From Synanceia verrucosa (taxonomy: Eukaryota > Chordata > Actinopteri > Perciformes > Synanceiidae), in the NCBI GenBank assembly GCA_029721515.1, contig CM056559.1, positions 21,648,565-21,712,564 of the forward strand: a DNA stretch of 64,000 nt. Reading direction: 5' to 3'. Under the pieces are notes generated by a model, which saw nothing but the letters and a program-made list of their open reading frames with translations, was not told the origin of the DNA and ran no database searches. The first letter of the stretch is position 1. Each line of letters opens with the position of its first letter. This document shows, in pieces, positions 35,696 to 50,446 of this stretch. A program made the translations under genes and the position numbers.

Positions 35696-38600
35696 AATGA
35701 CCTTCACACATGAGCCGCACCGAGAGGAGGGATAAGCTGAAGTGAGAGGGGATTGGACAGCTGTTGCCTGGCAACCAGCACAAGCACAGGAAGAGGAGGC
35801 AAGTCGCTCCAGCGGCTGCCGGCCACCTGACGTCAGAACAGAAACCAACATAGCACCCAAAATGGTGAAACAGACTCAGGAGGAGGATATAAAAATGTGT
35901 TAACTCAATTTTTTTAGCCTCTAAAATACCAAATGGTGCTCAGAATAAAGAGAGGCACAAAACAGGACTAAATCCAAATGCAAACATCAGTTACAGAATA
36001 TATTTTCTACTGTAAAATTGTTCTCATCAAAATTTTTTCCATCAAAGATAATAATGGGGATGGAAAAAAATTGATATGGCAATATATCTCGCTACTTTTT
36101 CTTCTGATATAATATTGATTTTTAATTTCTTCATATCATTTTTTTCACCCCAAAAAGTCTGCCCACAGTCTGTAAGTCTGTAAATCCAGAACAATTTCCG
36201 CATGCTGAAATAAAAAGTTTAATAAAAATAAAATAATCCACGGTAAGACGGTAACTTTGACAGCCCTAATATGTGTATATGTATGTGTATATGTACATAT
36301 ATATGTATATATAAATATATGTTTAAAATATACATTAAAATAAAATATATAAATAAAAATAAATAATAAATAAAAAAATAAAATAAATTAAATTAATTAA
36401 ACTTTTCAGTGATCTATGTAGCATGTCACAATATGTCACAATATGTCACAATATCACAGTAATGTATTGTATCGTGTAGGTATCACAATACCTATCGTAT
36501 CGTGAAGTCCCATCCTGACTCTGCACAGTTTTGAACTTGGCATTTTAGTGTGAAAGCCCTTTGAGGATGCAGTCACACATGCAGATGTATTTTATGTTAA
36601 GATTCAATGAATTGATTTTTTGTGTTTAGTTTAAAAGTTTAAAAAATCAATGGGGAGCATAACCTTGCATGAAGTGAGAGATGTGGCTGGGGCTTCACGT
36701 AGACATTTCACTGGCAGCATGGAATCGTAACAAATCAGATTCTGATGACGGTGGACTTAAAACAAAACAGCTCACTTAGAGGATGAAGATATTTCAGGTG
36801 TCTTGTCCATTTAAGTTGAACAGATCGGGTAATATATTGTTCAGTTAGCTGGTAAGAACTCTGCACTGCACACTGAAATGCAGATACAGTTAAAGATGGC
36901 TGATGCTAACCTAAAAACAGGCAATATGCTTCACAGTCCTCCTTCAGAGTCCTTCACGGCAGAGAGGGGTTCTTACCCGATTACATAAATAGACTAGAGA
37001 CTCTCAGAGGACACAAGCACAGAGACACAACCAGGGCACATAATCCAGAATGTTGGGACAGGAAGTACCACAGTGAACGGGACCACAATCAGCTCTAAAA
37101 TAATACAATAACAATAAAAATTGACTTGACTATTAACTAAATACAAGCAGGATTCAAATATATTTTTAAGATTATTTTTGGGGCTTTTATTGCCTTTATT
37201 TAACAGAGATAGTGATGATGAGAGAGTATATATAAAATATACATTCATGTCAACACAAATAAAACAAATGTGTTGTGTACAAATGCTTTTCAGTAAGCCA
37301 AATCCTATGAATGCTATCTTGCAAACAAAAAGTTAAAGTTGCTAAGCAACCATGAAGCAGACTTTTTGGGTGAAGATGGATGGTGTCTACAGTCTGCTAC
37401 TGAGGAGCACAAGCTAGGACCAATAAACACATCTATTCTTGTGAGCATCACACTGGCATAACATATTCCCCATCCATCCTAAATGTGATTTTATTTGTAA
37501 GCCTTTATTTTTAGACAGATCTTTGAATCCTAATCCTACAAAATATCCTCATTGTTGACGTCTAAATTAAGGAACAGTTTGTTCTGTGGAAATCATATGG
37601 CATTTTTTATAACATTTGTGCACAAAGTCAAACTTATTCATGGCAGAGAGTAAGAAATGGTCCAAAACATGACTTCACTTCTCAAGGAAAGATGACAAAT
37701 GTGCTGCTTTGAATGTCTGTAAAATGATCATTTTAAGTAAAGGTGGAAACACCACCTGATTTAACCAAGGGTAATTGTTATTTGATATAATAATATTAGC
37801 ACCACGCAGGCTTAGCAGATATTTAAACATAAATGAAAAGGAACAATGGTGAAAACCTGTGGGATATTTTTCCCCACGCAGAATATTGATCAGGAATTAA
37901 TAAAGAATCAGACCAATGAGCAGAATCAATAATTGTATTCATATAAATACAAATTTTCCAATGTAGATTGCTGTCTAAAATTAATCCTCACCAACACTGT
38001 GCATAAAATGTAGTAAACCATTAACAGCATAAGGCCACTATTTTTTTTTCACAATTTGGTCAAACCTAATGACTTTAATTCACATTTTGAACGTGTTTCC
38101 TTACATGTTTGTTAGAATGAGACAAGGAAACTCATTGTGCAGAGTAAACAGGCTTCACAAAAGACTCTTCACACCTTTCACTTTCCTGCACAGCTTGAGC
38201 AGAGCCAAATTGGACTTTCCAGTATAAATACTAAAGGGCAGTATTTTAGGATTCCAGTGTTGTTTGAGTAGTATAAGATGTGACAAGTGTTGAGTAGGTG
38301 GTCATTGTTTTTTTGCTGTAAGCCAAACTGCATACTTTCATGAGAAGATGAAAACAAAGAAGTGCACTCAACCATATTCTGATACTTTAGCTCGTGGGCG
38401 TAAAAACCCCCACAATGGACTCCATTATACATCAGAGCAGCAGCAGATTTCTAGACGTCCATGTGCACACTTCCTTTACAGACCATATTTTAGACATTTT
38501 GAACTGTTGTCCAAAGTAATCATGCCCTGTATTTACATTATGCATGCAAGCAATCATTTAATCAGTCTTTTAACGTAATATTATACTTAAACTTGAAAAA

Positions 38601-41600
38601 CTAAAAATGCTAGTCAGGTAACTAATCTATGTAACTTTACCATTTAAAAATTTGCATTTAAAAATGTTACTGTTATGCAAATACAAGAAACCAGTGTTTC
38701 TCCTCCTCTCCTCTTTCTCTTTCTATCCTCCTATAAGCATTTTCCAGTAACCCAACTCTGCCTTCAGATAAACACATGACCTATGAATATATAATGGGAA
38801 CAGCTCGGCGCTCTGAGGCCTCGCAGTGCCGCTCTCTCTACGTTATAGCACTGTATATCATTACGCATCTGTCTGCCAATTTTCCTCACATCCTATGCCC
38901 ACGTTACAAACATGCACACACATGCCAACACACAAACACAGCGACCTCACAGTGCCCACTATAGGAGAAATAATAGGGAGAAATGACTGGGTTCTCAGCA
39001 ACAGGCGCAGTAATTAGACATAATAAGCAGCTTGCAGGCCAGTGGTAGGTGAAGCTGCCTACCATGTTACAGTGATCAGTGAGCTGATTGCACAAAACAC
39101 CCAAACTTCACAGATTTATTGAAGCCTACTGTAAAAGAAAGTTTTTACCCCAAAAATCAACAGGATAGTGTTTCTATGGTCGGGCAAACAATGATTGTCC
39201 CGTTTTAGTGGCTAAAACAAACACCTTTGACTGGCTATGAAACCATCTGAGTTTAATACTGTACATAAGCAAGCAAGAGTGATGATGTAGGCTATTTCCA
39301 TTATTATAGTATTGCCTGATATCAGATCTGCAAACAGACAAAACAGTTAATGGCACGCAGGTTCACCAGAAAATCAATACAAAATGAAAGTCCCTCATGG
39401 TAGTTATGGTAGACATATCAGGTAAGAGCACCTGTGTCTACACTAGAGCTGCTAACAAATAATTTAATTTCTAGAGCCCAGAGTGATGTACTAGTTTTTT
39501 TGTGTGTCCAGACCCCGAAAAAATTCAGTTTACCATAATTTCAGTAAGAAAAGTAGAAGATTCTCACCTTTAAGAAGCAGCATCAGATGGTTGTTGCTTG
39601 ATAAGGGATAAATCCATTGCTAAAATACTTTTTTACTCACTGACTAATTGCTTCAGCTATAGTTTGAGCTGTGTCATAGGCATCCTGGCAGTATGTGTGC
39701 ACAGATAATGCAGTGTTGTGCCTTGGCTCCATTACTCTGCCCACCAGGGAAGCTCAGTTCCAGCCCTGCCCAGGATGAGACTGCAGAGGATCAAGCCATG
39801 ATGCCACAGTCAACTGTAAACACCACCATAGCAAGGCATGAGGAGGTGTAGTGCCTCAATGCACTCAATATAGCAACATTTAATGTATCCAATAGTAGAA
39901 TAATAAATGCAGTGTCAGTTTGATTTTTAGGTCTCCTCAGAACAGATGTACTGCCAAAATGTGTTTAAAACATACAGCCACAGGTTTGATTTTCTACAAG
40001 GGCCCAGATGAGTCCATTATCATCCTGTGTCCTAATTTTACAGGCACAGGTGAGAACTTATCTATCATCGATATCTGATTACCTGAAATAGCAGCACAAG
40101 CATGGAAAAGAATTGGATAAGAGCTTACCTTAACCATCAGTAGGCCTGTTTTAGCTTTAGTTCAGCTTTAATTTGGCAGAAGTTACACACCAAGCAAAAA
40201 CTGAGGTTGTTACATTCAACTAGTGAGTTGCAAAAAGACAATTTCAGGTCAAGCGATTAAACTGGAGAGATGCTGAAATCTACTGACAACACAGGCAGCA
40301 ACTTATCATCTAAGGCCATCTGTAGTATTACAACACGAGCAAGTGTCATTCAATTATCGCCTTCACTGCCTCTCACAGGCTAAACACAGAGGCACGCACA
40401 CATATAACACTGTGTGAATTTGGCTAAAATAGGATCAGTTCTACTAACCGGTACTGATTTTACACACCCAGATTCACGTCACTGCAGTCAGTCAGAGGTG
40501 TGAACACAACAGCCCAAAGTGAACCCAGTGAGAGCTGGATGTGTGTGCAGCTGGGGAAACACAGACTAACCCAATTATGTCTGTGTGTACTGCAGATTTA
40601 CACCAAAGGCTGATGTGCTTTATAAATCTCCTTAAAATGAAACACATCTTATCAGGATCACTGGTGAAGGTTACAATGCTCCCCCCTCCATTTAAAACCC
40701 CTCTGTAATACTTTCCGCCATTGCCACTGGCTTTGTGGCGCTTTTAATTAAGTTTAGCGCTTTAGCGTTGACTACAAGGACTATTGTATAAAACAGTTCT
40801 ACATAAATTTGACATTGGGTAATGAAAGGCTGTTCATGTCCAAGCTTTGTTTACATCAGTGATGCCTGGCTGAAGGGAATCAGACACAAGAGGTTACTTT
40901 TGTCTTTACAATTCACACATATACAACAAACCTTTAGTGACCAAACTGATTTTTGACAGCCGCAATCTATCTCTCCAAACACAACTAACATGAACATTTC
41001 ATTACAGTAAAACATTTGCTCCGCATACCATAAGCACAATAAGCTAGTTGAGTGTTTTTTCAATTGTAGACTCAGGTAATGTAAACGCTTGATGAGTACA
41101 GACTTTATCTGTGCAGACAATTAAATGAATGAAAATGAATTAATTAAATTCATTTGTTATAACAGCATTTCACAAAGGAACCTGAAAGCCAGCACTTTCA
41201 TATGTGACTGTTCAAACCAACAGAAGATGCCAAATCATCTATGCACGAATTGTAGAAGCAATGGTCGGAGAATGGACGAGAAAATGACAAACAGACATGC
41301 TGCAACAAGAAATAGTCAAAGACAAAGTCCATACACATGGCTTGTTTGACTTCACTTCCAAACCATTTTCTAATTTCATGTCATTCTTTCCTAAGAAAAT
41401 ACACAAAAACATTTTTCCACATTGCATTAAGCAGCAGCACTTCAACCATTCAACAACAGAATCAACTTTCAAGCAAGTGGATCAAAAAGTACCAAAAATT
41501 TGTTTGCATGGCAGTCAAACCCTACCCTTTAGAAACCAGCTGCACTCACCTTTTCAATTTTGTCCAGCCATTCCTTGTTCTGGGCCAACTCGGCCATGAA

Positions 41601-44600
41601 GGCCTGGTGCTTCAGCCATTTCTTGTGAAGCTTCTGGGTCTCATCTCGGCTGCTGTCCCTCGCCATCAGCATCTTCTCACACACCCAGTCCCCCAGCTGA
41701 GTGCGAGAAGCAGGGAGAGGATGAGCACATATACTGTAAAGAACTGCTGGTGTTTCTTTGTTTTGAAATTGTGATTAACCAAAACACTTTCGTACACACT
41801 TATAAGTAGAGAAATCCTGCTTGGTTCAGAAGAGAAACACAGTTTGCTTGACTATATTATCATAATTTATACATTCATCTAAAAATGAACAGATTACTGT
41901 AGATAAACAGACCTGCAACACATACAGTGGGAAATACAAGGTCAAACACACAGACATGAATATTTAATGACGCACAGCAGGCACATGTAGGCAGACACAC
42001 GTGCACCAGCAAGCATGGCAGCAAGAAATCACATGTACACACAACACAGCAGCTCCACAGCATCAACACACACTGTCACACAAAAACATCTGCTGTCCAT
42101 CAAAGAGTAAGATCTGAAAATAATAATCCACACAGACTGTGTCAGTATGAGGCAATACACGCAGTGAGAACGCCTCACGCCTGCACTGACGGCATCATCA
42201 AAATTATTCAGGTCAGCATCAGCACCTCGTCTCTCATCATCAACATCCTCACACCTGCATGCAACACTTCCACCTGCACCTCCAACCCTCTCTCCCAACT
42301 GCGAGGCAGATATGCCCTTTTACCGGCAGCGTTTAGCGGGAACAGCCCACGGGATTGTGGCAGCTGCAGGCAGCCGCTGGTATCCGCATCCTTGCCGGTC
42401 TGCTGTCATATACATGCAAAGGCGCTCTTCAAGCGGAGCCAGATAGAGAGAGAAAGAGGACGGGAAAGGAAAGGAAAAAGAGAGCTGTAGAGAGAGGAGA
42501 GGCACCTTCTGGAGAGCTGAGCCACACAAAAGGTGTGCTGAGCAAGAGGGTAAATAACAACAATACTGGAGGCTGAGAAGACAGACTGGAGACTTCAAAC
42601 TGAGGCTGCGCTCCGCTCTCCCTCCCTCTCTCTCTCTCTCTCTCTCTCCCTCTCTCCCTCTCTCTCTGCTATGTTGTTGAGGATTCAGTGCACACTCAAC
42701 CAGGAGAGAGAGGAGGGCGGGGGAGGATCAGTGACGACTGAGAGGGCAAGAATGAGGAGGACACAGAGAGGAAGAAGGAGAAAAAAAAGAAATCATCCTC
42801 CCAAAACAATAAAATGGCAGGCTGCCCCTCCCCTGCCTCGCACCTTCAGCGAGTGGGTGAGTGGGTGGGATGCTGGGGTGTGTTGGAGAGAGCTGGGGTG
42901 GAGGCGGAGAAGGAGAGGAGAGGGAGGAGCGAAAGACTGGGATTTTTTGGGTGGTGGAGGAGGCAGGCGATACAGGCAGTGCCTCCAGGCTCACCGGTCA
43001 CGGTTAGTGATGCTGAGCTGGAGGGGGAGGTGGGCTTTAAATTGTGTCAAAGCAGGGAGAGTGTGAAGGGAGACGGAGGAAGAGCTTGTTTTTTTGGGGG
43101 GGGGGATTGAATCACGCAAGCTCACGACTCCTCTACAGCTGCTTTTGTTTTTGCCTTCCCCCCCAACCACCATCCCTCTCATCCTCTCTGCAGCAGCAGT
43201 GCTCTCCGTATGCAGCTTGCCTGACTGCTGCAGTGGTAAAGCACAGAGAAAAGAGAGAGAAACAGTAGAGGATTGGACAGAGGAGAGGAGAAAGAAAAGA
43301 GGAGGGTGGGAGGAGAGAGACAAGTAGCAGAGGACTGGACAGAGCAGTGATTCACCCTGAATGATGGATTTAAAGTTTGATCGATTAGCCTTGTTTTCTG
43401 ACACCCCCTCTGTTTGTCACCTCTTCCCAGAGCGATCACACACTCGATCACATGTGCAGACGAGTAAGGACATGTCAGCTAACACGAGTAAACACGCCAC
43501 ACACATTCACACCTACACAGGAGTGTGTACACACTCTTTCACACAAACACACACACCCACAGGTCCTGTGACTGCAGAGGTCATGGAGGGTCACAGCCTG
43601 ATGTCCCTCTTGAGACTGTCAATGAATTGAATGAGGGAAGAGGAGAGAGGGAGTGTGTGTTTGGGGTGGTATAGAATGAATGAGCATGAATGAGGGAGGG
43701 GGAGGAGGAGAAGTTTGTCTGACGTAAGAGGAACAGAAAAGAAGAGGGAGAGGAAGGAGAGAGTTGGATTCACAGCCTCTATTGTCACCATCATCATGTC
43801 AGTGACCTCAACATCTTCAAGTATATCAACAGCTAAAATTACCCCCAATTCATTATTGAAATATATTTTAAAAGGTCCGCATTTCAAGATGCACTGATGA
43901 ATCATATTTGGTGAATAACATATATAAATATGTAGATGAAGCAAAGAACCCGACTTTTGGCTAGTAAAAATAGTCAAGCAATCAAGTCAGGTACTGCTGT
44001 AGACCGCTCCATGGCAGAGCTGATTTCAGGACAAACACTACACTAACTCATCTAAAGCACCAGTCCATACTATCTTTGCAAGCACTACATGTATTATATA
44101 GAGACAGACTGGGTTTAGCAATGCAGCCTTTGGGCATACACCCGCTCTTTTCCTGAAACAAACCAGGAGGTCAGGCTGGGTAAAAACTGAGTTCAATCCT
44201 TCAGTAACCTTTAATCCCATATGTGGATCGACAGGTTGAAAAGATACTGTTGATGATATAAGGACAAGTATAGCCATAAATTCTTGCACATAGTGAAACC
44301 AAATACTAACACAGATACATCTTTTAAAACTACAATTACTGCCTCATGCTTGTAGTCAAGCTGCAGTTTACATTCACGTCTGTCCAAAATATCATCACTT
44401 TATCATTTCATCCTAACAAAACATGTTTGTGACCTTTGACCACCAAAATGTATTCAGTTCATCAAAGACTCCAAATGTAAATTGTGCAAAATTTTAGGAA
44501 ATTGCCTCCAGGTGTTCTTGAGATATTATGTTTATGAGAATGGTGAAATAAATAATAAGTTCTTTTAAAATGCAGCTGTTTTGAACACGGTAATAAAAAG

Positions 44601-45153
44601 CAGTAATTTGCTCTGTTGTAATTTCAGCTTAGCTGTATAACTAGTGTAAGTCTGGTGTAACTTGAACTATAAAGTCTGTAAATAAAAATAAGTTAACCTT
44701 GTTCGTTTGACATTTCATGTTGGTCTGTCCACACTTGTTTAATTTGTGTTGAACCGACATGACACATCCATCACACAAACTGAGTTTTAAGAGGGTAAAA
44801 AAACAACATGTTCCTGAATACCAAAGGTTGTTCTGACACCCACTGAAAGAAGGCTATTGTACAAACTACCTGTAGTGTAAGTTGCTCTGAAATCTTTATT
44901 AGAAAAAATGTCTGCTTACATAAAGCTAAAGTCATAAATGTGTTGGCAGGTGTTGGGAAAGCAGCAGTGAGAAGCAGGAAACATGAGGATGCAGCATGGA
45001 CCAAACAGAGGAACACGCCCTGACAGCTGAGAGCTCAGGTTCCTGCAGACTGAAGCAGAGTCACTCACCCACTGTTGGTAGGGGAAGACTCCTTATGCAT
45101 ACTGCGTTTCTACAGAGCCACACATGAGCAGACAGACAGCGGTATGGCTGACT

Positions 45154-45197
<44 letters not shown>

Positions 45198-46402
45198 TAT
45201 GAGTATGCACACATGAACACAGTGAGATACACTCTTCCTCTTTTGAATTAGTGATGAGGAGCTGTGCTGCTGAATTATTCAGTTGAGCCAAAGAAAGTTG
45301 CTTAAACTAAACAAGGAGAAGAGAGTGAGAGAGAGGTAGAGGTAGAGAGAGAGAGAGAGAGGTGGAGAAAGAGAGGTCGAGGTAGAGAGAGAGAGAGGGA
45401 TCAAAAACTGCAGAAGCCAGCAGAGGTGAGGTGTGTGCAGCTGCAGCACAACTGGACCACTGATAGATCCTACTGAAAAAGAATTAGGAGGAAACTGACG
45501 AACTAAAAAACTGTTTGTATGATGTCAAAGTGTAGATAAATAAAAGAGCACATACTAAACTGACATAAATTTATGAATGGTAAGAATTACTGCTAATTCA
45601 AAACCCCATATATTTAGCTTACATTCATTTGATTTTTGGTTTTGTAATCTTAAATCAATCTTAAAACAGCTGCAAAACTGGAAATTTCTTTTGCTGCCAC
45701 GAGAGGCAGCCAAAATGTGAAACTGGTTACAACAAAAAGTATCTTCAGATGGGATCATATGCCATGACGACATATCTGACCAGTGTCCCTGTCCTCCTTG
45801 CTCAGACCATGCCCATCCTCAAACTTGGTTGTGACACCATCGTGGTGACAAAACATGTCCATGGTCAGACAGAAGCATAAACATCTGGCTATAAGCTGCC
45901 TCTGTGGTAGATCCAGCTGCAGTAGATCTCCAGGAGCATGTTACCATGAGGGCACAGAGGTGAAACAATGGCAGTGTTTCTGTGAAAATGCTCTTGAACC
46001 ACTTTAGTAAGACTTGTGCACCAGTGAGTTCAACCAGAACAACCAGCCTCCTACCTCATGACAGTCCTGAAGGAACCTCTGAAGTTCCCACTGGTCGTTC
46101 AGTTTTTCCAGCCACTGCTGAGCCAGCTCTCTGTTCTGGTTTCCCCTGAAATAGTGAACAAAATTATAACATATGTAGGTGTGTGTTTCTATCATTGTTT
46201 ATCTTCACACTTTCTCACCCAGATGCTGAGATTAGGACCATCTAAACTCACTATGTGACCATAATCTGCTCATTTGATTGTCCCCCATGGGAGGAAAATA
46301 GGTCCAGTCAGCTAATTCATGTAAATTAAATCTAAAAACCACATGGTTCGTCACATTGTTTGCTGTTGTTGGACAAAAAAAAAAACCCAACCCCCACTCG
46401 AT

Positions 46403-46471
<69 letters not shown>

Positions 46472-49400
46472 TTTCATGGTCAGGTGTCAGCTGTGGACTA
46501 AACAGACTGAGCTCTGTTTTCTATGCGTTGTTCCATTCATCCTTTGGGGTAACCCTCTCCTTTGAATTCTTTACATTTATTCTTTTTATTATTGCTGTAT
46601 TGTGTCGGACAGCTGCTTACTTATTTGTGCTTTAAAACTGCTGACGGCAAGAAAACATTTTAAGAATTTCATCGCCCATAGACATATCTAACATTTAATG
46701 AAGGAAAATAAAACTACTAAAGGAGACTATTTGATAGCTTTCAAAGTAAAAGTGGTACTATATTAAACACTGACAGATGATGTCTTCTGCTTCAGAGCTT
46801 TCTCCTCAAATTAGTCTAAACCTTTATCCGGGTAATTTAATGTATGAGGTACCTGTTGGCGAGGGTGTCGATGCGTTCCTTGATGCGTTCAGAGTAGATG
46901 TTACTCTGGCTGATCAGACTCTCTCCAGCTTCAATTACAGCTTTGATCCTGTGCAGGTTCAACTCCATGGTGGTGGTGAAGTCCTTGTGTTTCTTTATGG
47001 CGGCCTCCACCGTCTCCACTGTGGTGGGCAGCTCCACGTGAGCGAGGGCTGACTCCTACAAGATGAAGATGGGAACAGTGTGGTGGATCCGTGGTTGACT
47101 GAAGTCAGGAAGAATAAAAGAAAGACCTGAAAGACTAAACAAAGCTATAGTGGGCTCCAACCAATTTTAAGTCCACAGTATATGATAATCAATATGAATT
47201 TGGATGGTTAGTCCAGCAAAATAAAACATTCAAATCACATTTAAATTAAACTGTGTCATCTGTTACTTAATATATGTGACTGTAACTGTTTTGCATTTGT
47301 CTTTTAACTCATTGACGTGGTCAGAGGCAGAACAGAGAGAGGCAGATAGAAGGCAGATACTTTGATGCTTATTGAAGAAGAAATGCTGCTGTCTGACTGC
47401 CCTGCCCAGGCTGATAAGGAGAGCTGCTCCCAGGTAAAGATCTTTAATCAAACCTTAAGGGACGTTCTGACCAGCACACAGGCATATATCACACAGACAC
47501 ACACAAGAGTCAAGGACAGCTCTGCCTCTGACATTTCAGATTAGAAAAAATAGAGCTGATCTGATACCATCTTTACTTCCTGGTACTGATAACTCTGATA
47601 AGTGACAACGCTGCTGATTCTGAGTATCCATCCAATGCCAGCACATTAGAAACAAAAATATATATATGTTAATATTATTTTTTTATGGACACTAGTAACC
47701 CTGCTGACTCAGGTTTGTAAAACATGAGCAAATACATACAGTAAATGAATTCCATTTCTTTTGGTATCTAGGTCGAGGCAGGTAGAGCTGGAAATGACCT
47801 GAAATTCACATTTATATGGCAATATGAAACTAAATGAGTTATACCTCATTTCCAGTTATACCAGTTTAACCGACGATGTTCTCACCAACATCATTCACAA
47901 GAAGCGTGTGAAGGACAAATTCAGAGATGATTTCAAGAAGATCAATATATACAATAGAACAAAAATGTCAGATGTGAGTAACTGTATTTTTGAGTAACTG
48001 CTCGTCTCTTCTTTGCTTTGCTCTTATGAAAGTACAGTATAGTTTCTATTTTTGACTAAAACACATTTTTAAAACTGCCTTTTAATTCAGAGCTCTATTT
48101 CAGCTGCACTGATTCTGTGTGCTTCTGGTCTACCACCATCAGAGCTAACAATCAGATGAAAAGGGAAAAATAAGATTCTTCACTGCCTCAGCGGCAGCCT
48201 GACACGCTCAGAGAGCCAACAACATAAAAGCACATCAAACAGCAAGTTGCATGCAACGTGCAACTGTCATATTACAGTAAAAACTTTAAATTAGATGATC
48301 ACCAACAGTCATTAAGATTAATCCATTAATTAGAGATATTTATTTTGAACCACATTTTGGGCCAACAGACACTGACATTACCATCCTGAATTCTATTTTT
48401 TATTCTACAAAGAGCTGTCTGGAGACACTTTAAACTCCCACTACCCCCAGACTCTGTGTCTCACCTGGTTGTTGAGGAAAGATTCGGCCTGTTTGACATC
48501 CCTTAGAAACAGATGGAAAATGTGAGCCTGGACCAGAACTTCTCTCCTGCTCTCCCACATCTCCAGCAGTTTGTTCCAGCCAACATCGAGCTTCTGGAGC
48601 CACTGCTGCAGGGCGGCCTGAGGCAGGGGAGCCTCCTCAGACTCCAGCAGCTCGTTCATGGCCTGCAGGCGCTCATAGTCCTCTTCATACCTGCACAGAA
48701 AGAAACAACAACCATATTATCTGAACATGTGTTAAAACGTTAGAAATAATAAGCCTTTTGTTGTCGTCAGTAACCCACCGGCCAATCTCCTCTTTTAGGG
48801 CAGCATGTTTGTTGATGAGTTTCTCTGCCTCTTCCAGGTCGTTGGGTAGCTGGTCTGAGGCGGCAGACGTCTGCGTCTGGACCAACCAGGTGAGGAAAGA
48901 ATCCAGGTCCTGGCAGTCGGGGAGAGGAACGTAACTTACATCTAATCAGTTCTATTGTTGTTCTGCAGTACAGAAGTTTGTGCAGACTGAAAAATCTGTT
49001 GAAAATACACATTATCACCATACGTGGCAGCCACAGTTTTCAGCCTTGGAGCCTCAAGTGTGGCATGGTGGTGTGTGGGTGTGAAGCAGTGGGCAAACTC
49101 TGAAAAGTAGAGCCAGTTCTTAAGTGCCTCATGTCTAGTTGAAGTCCATGAGAAAATGTGCCTACATGATTTATTACCTCAATAGAGTTTGTCACAGCTT
49201 GTCCACTTTCTTAGAACCTTTACCCTTTCAAAGCTGAAAATTAATTGTAAGGCTGAAATCTGTCAGGCAGGTTGCACGTGTGTGTGTGTGTTTGTGTGTG
49301 TGTATGAAGTTGTGTGTGTGTGTGAAGTTGTGTGTGTGTGTGAGTGAATGCATGTGCATATGCGCAGATATTGCAGATATTGCAGATATTGTATTTTTGT

Positions 49401-50405
49401 CCAGTCAAATTTCCGTCATTAAAAAAACAATTTCTCCACCACAATTTTCCATGTCTGTTGCTGCAAAAACTAGAAACCTAGCCTTGCATTAACTCTTGCA
49501 CTTCTGGAAAGTTGAACCTTTCTCAACCTTTAAGCAGGTAGAGAAGGTTTCCATCGTCCTGAGATGTCTAATGTGGTTTTACACTGTTTTGAAAAAATGT
49601 GAGTTACATGTCACCTCACAGTCCTTACTCATTATGATCAGAGAAACAAATGAGCTATCTCTGTGTACCTGTATGAAGCTCTGCAGTCTGCTAGCCACCA
49701 TCAGCGAGTCCTCACAGCCCTGCAGGGTGCGTTTCAGCTCCTCCCACTCCACACTGATGCCATCAAACGGCATGAGAACCTCCATGGCTCGACCTGGGTG
49801 GGCAGTGGCCATATGCTCCGCCTCTTCCTGCATCACCAAACAGAGATGACAATTAGGGGATTGTAACCTTTTATGCAGCATAATACAAAACCATTTTAAG
49901 CTCCACATTGTGTCATTTGTGGCTCCAATTTTATTTATTTATTTACTGCAACAAATGTCCTCTATGCTACTATCAATTACCATTACTTTGAATTATTAAT
50001 TACAAATAAAACCGATTGAAATTTCCTGTAGCACAATAGGTGGTTTGTTAAATACAAAAACAAAAAAGTAAAAACAAGCAGGTAAGGTACCTAACAGCCA
50101 CTATTTTTTACTGTAAATTATCTAGATATAGAACAGATTTATATTTAGTGCTTAACAAATGTATTAGAGCAGCTGTCTTGTTTGTCTCAAAGAGCATCCA
50201 GCAGCATTTCATTCAATTTAACCAGACTTTTCTTTCTCACTCACTTCCTGACACTTCACCATTTTAATCAGGAGTGAGGATTTTAAACTGAATTCACCTT
50301 TTTAGACCCAAATTGGAGCCAGAACAGTGGAATTAATCCAGAATAACAAACAAACACATTTTTCTGTTCAGAAATGACAGGAAATAACTGGAATCTCAAT
50401 CAAAA

Positions 50406-50446
<41 letters not shown>

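Larger units (their letters stand above)
27368..41549 (-). other. sptbn4: 14.2-kb sptbn4 intron between exons 21 and 22
   Basis: The largest intron in the window. It holds compound TA/TG (27818-27918), TG and CA microsatellites, a dispersed repeat (30163-30375), a minisatellite (32311-32871), a GCGTAC-containing CA tract (33949-34078), a TA tract (35640-35691) and AT-rich low-complexity sequence (36290-36400). Stretches 28650-30160, 30380-31990, 34080-35600 and 36500-41540 show nothing I can name. Confidence 0.85.
41697..46054 (-). other. sptbn4: sptbn4 intron between exons 20 and 21
   Basis: Contains a purine/pyrimidine-rich region (42400-43400) with a CT tract that I discuss as a possible internal promoter, and a CA tract and GA-rich sequence near 45155-45400. 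The stretch 43700-45050 shows nothing I can name. Confidence 0.75.

Noticed and set aside
42320..42598. A coding first exon for a short spectrin
   Set aside because: Its frame ends in phase 2 at the donor and would hit a stop soon after joining exon 21, so it is not coding for spectrin.
42671..43404. Overlapping open frames on both strands near 43 kb
   Set aside because: Arise from GA/CT-biased sequence low in stops; no domain, no conserved splice partner.
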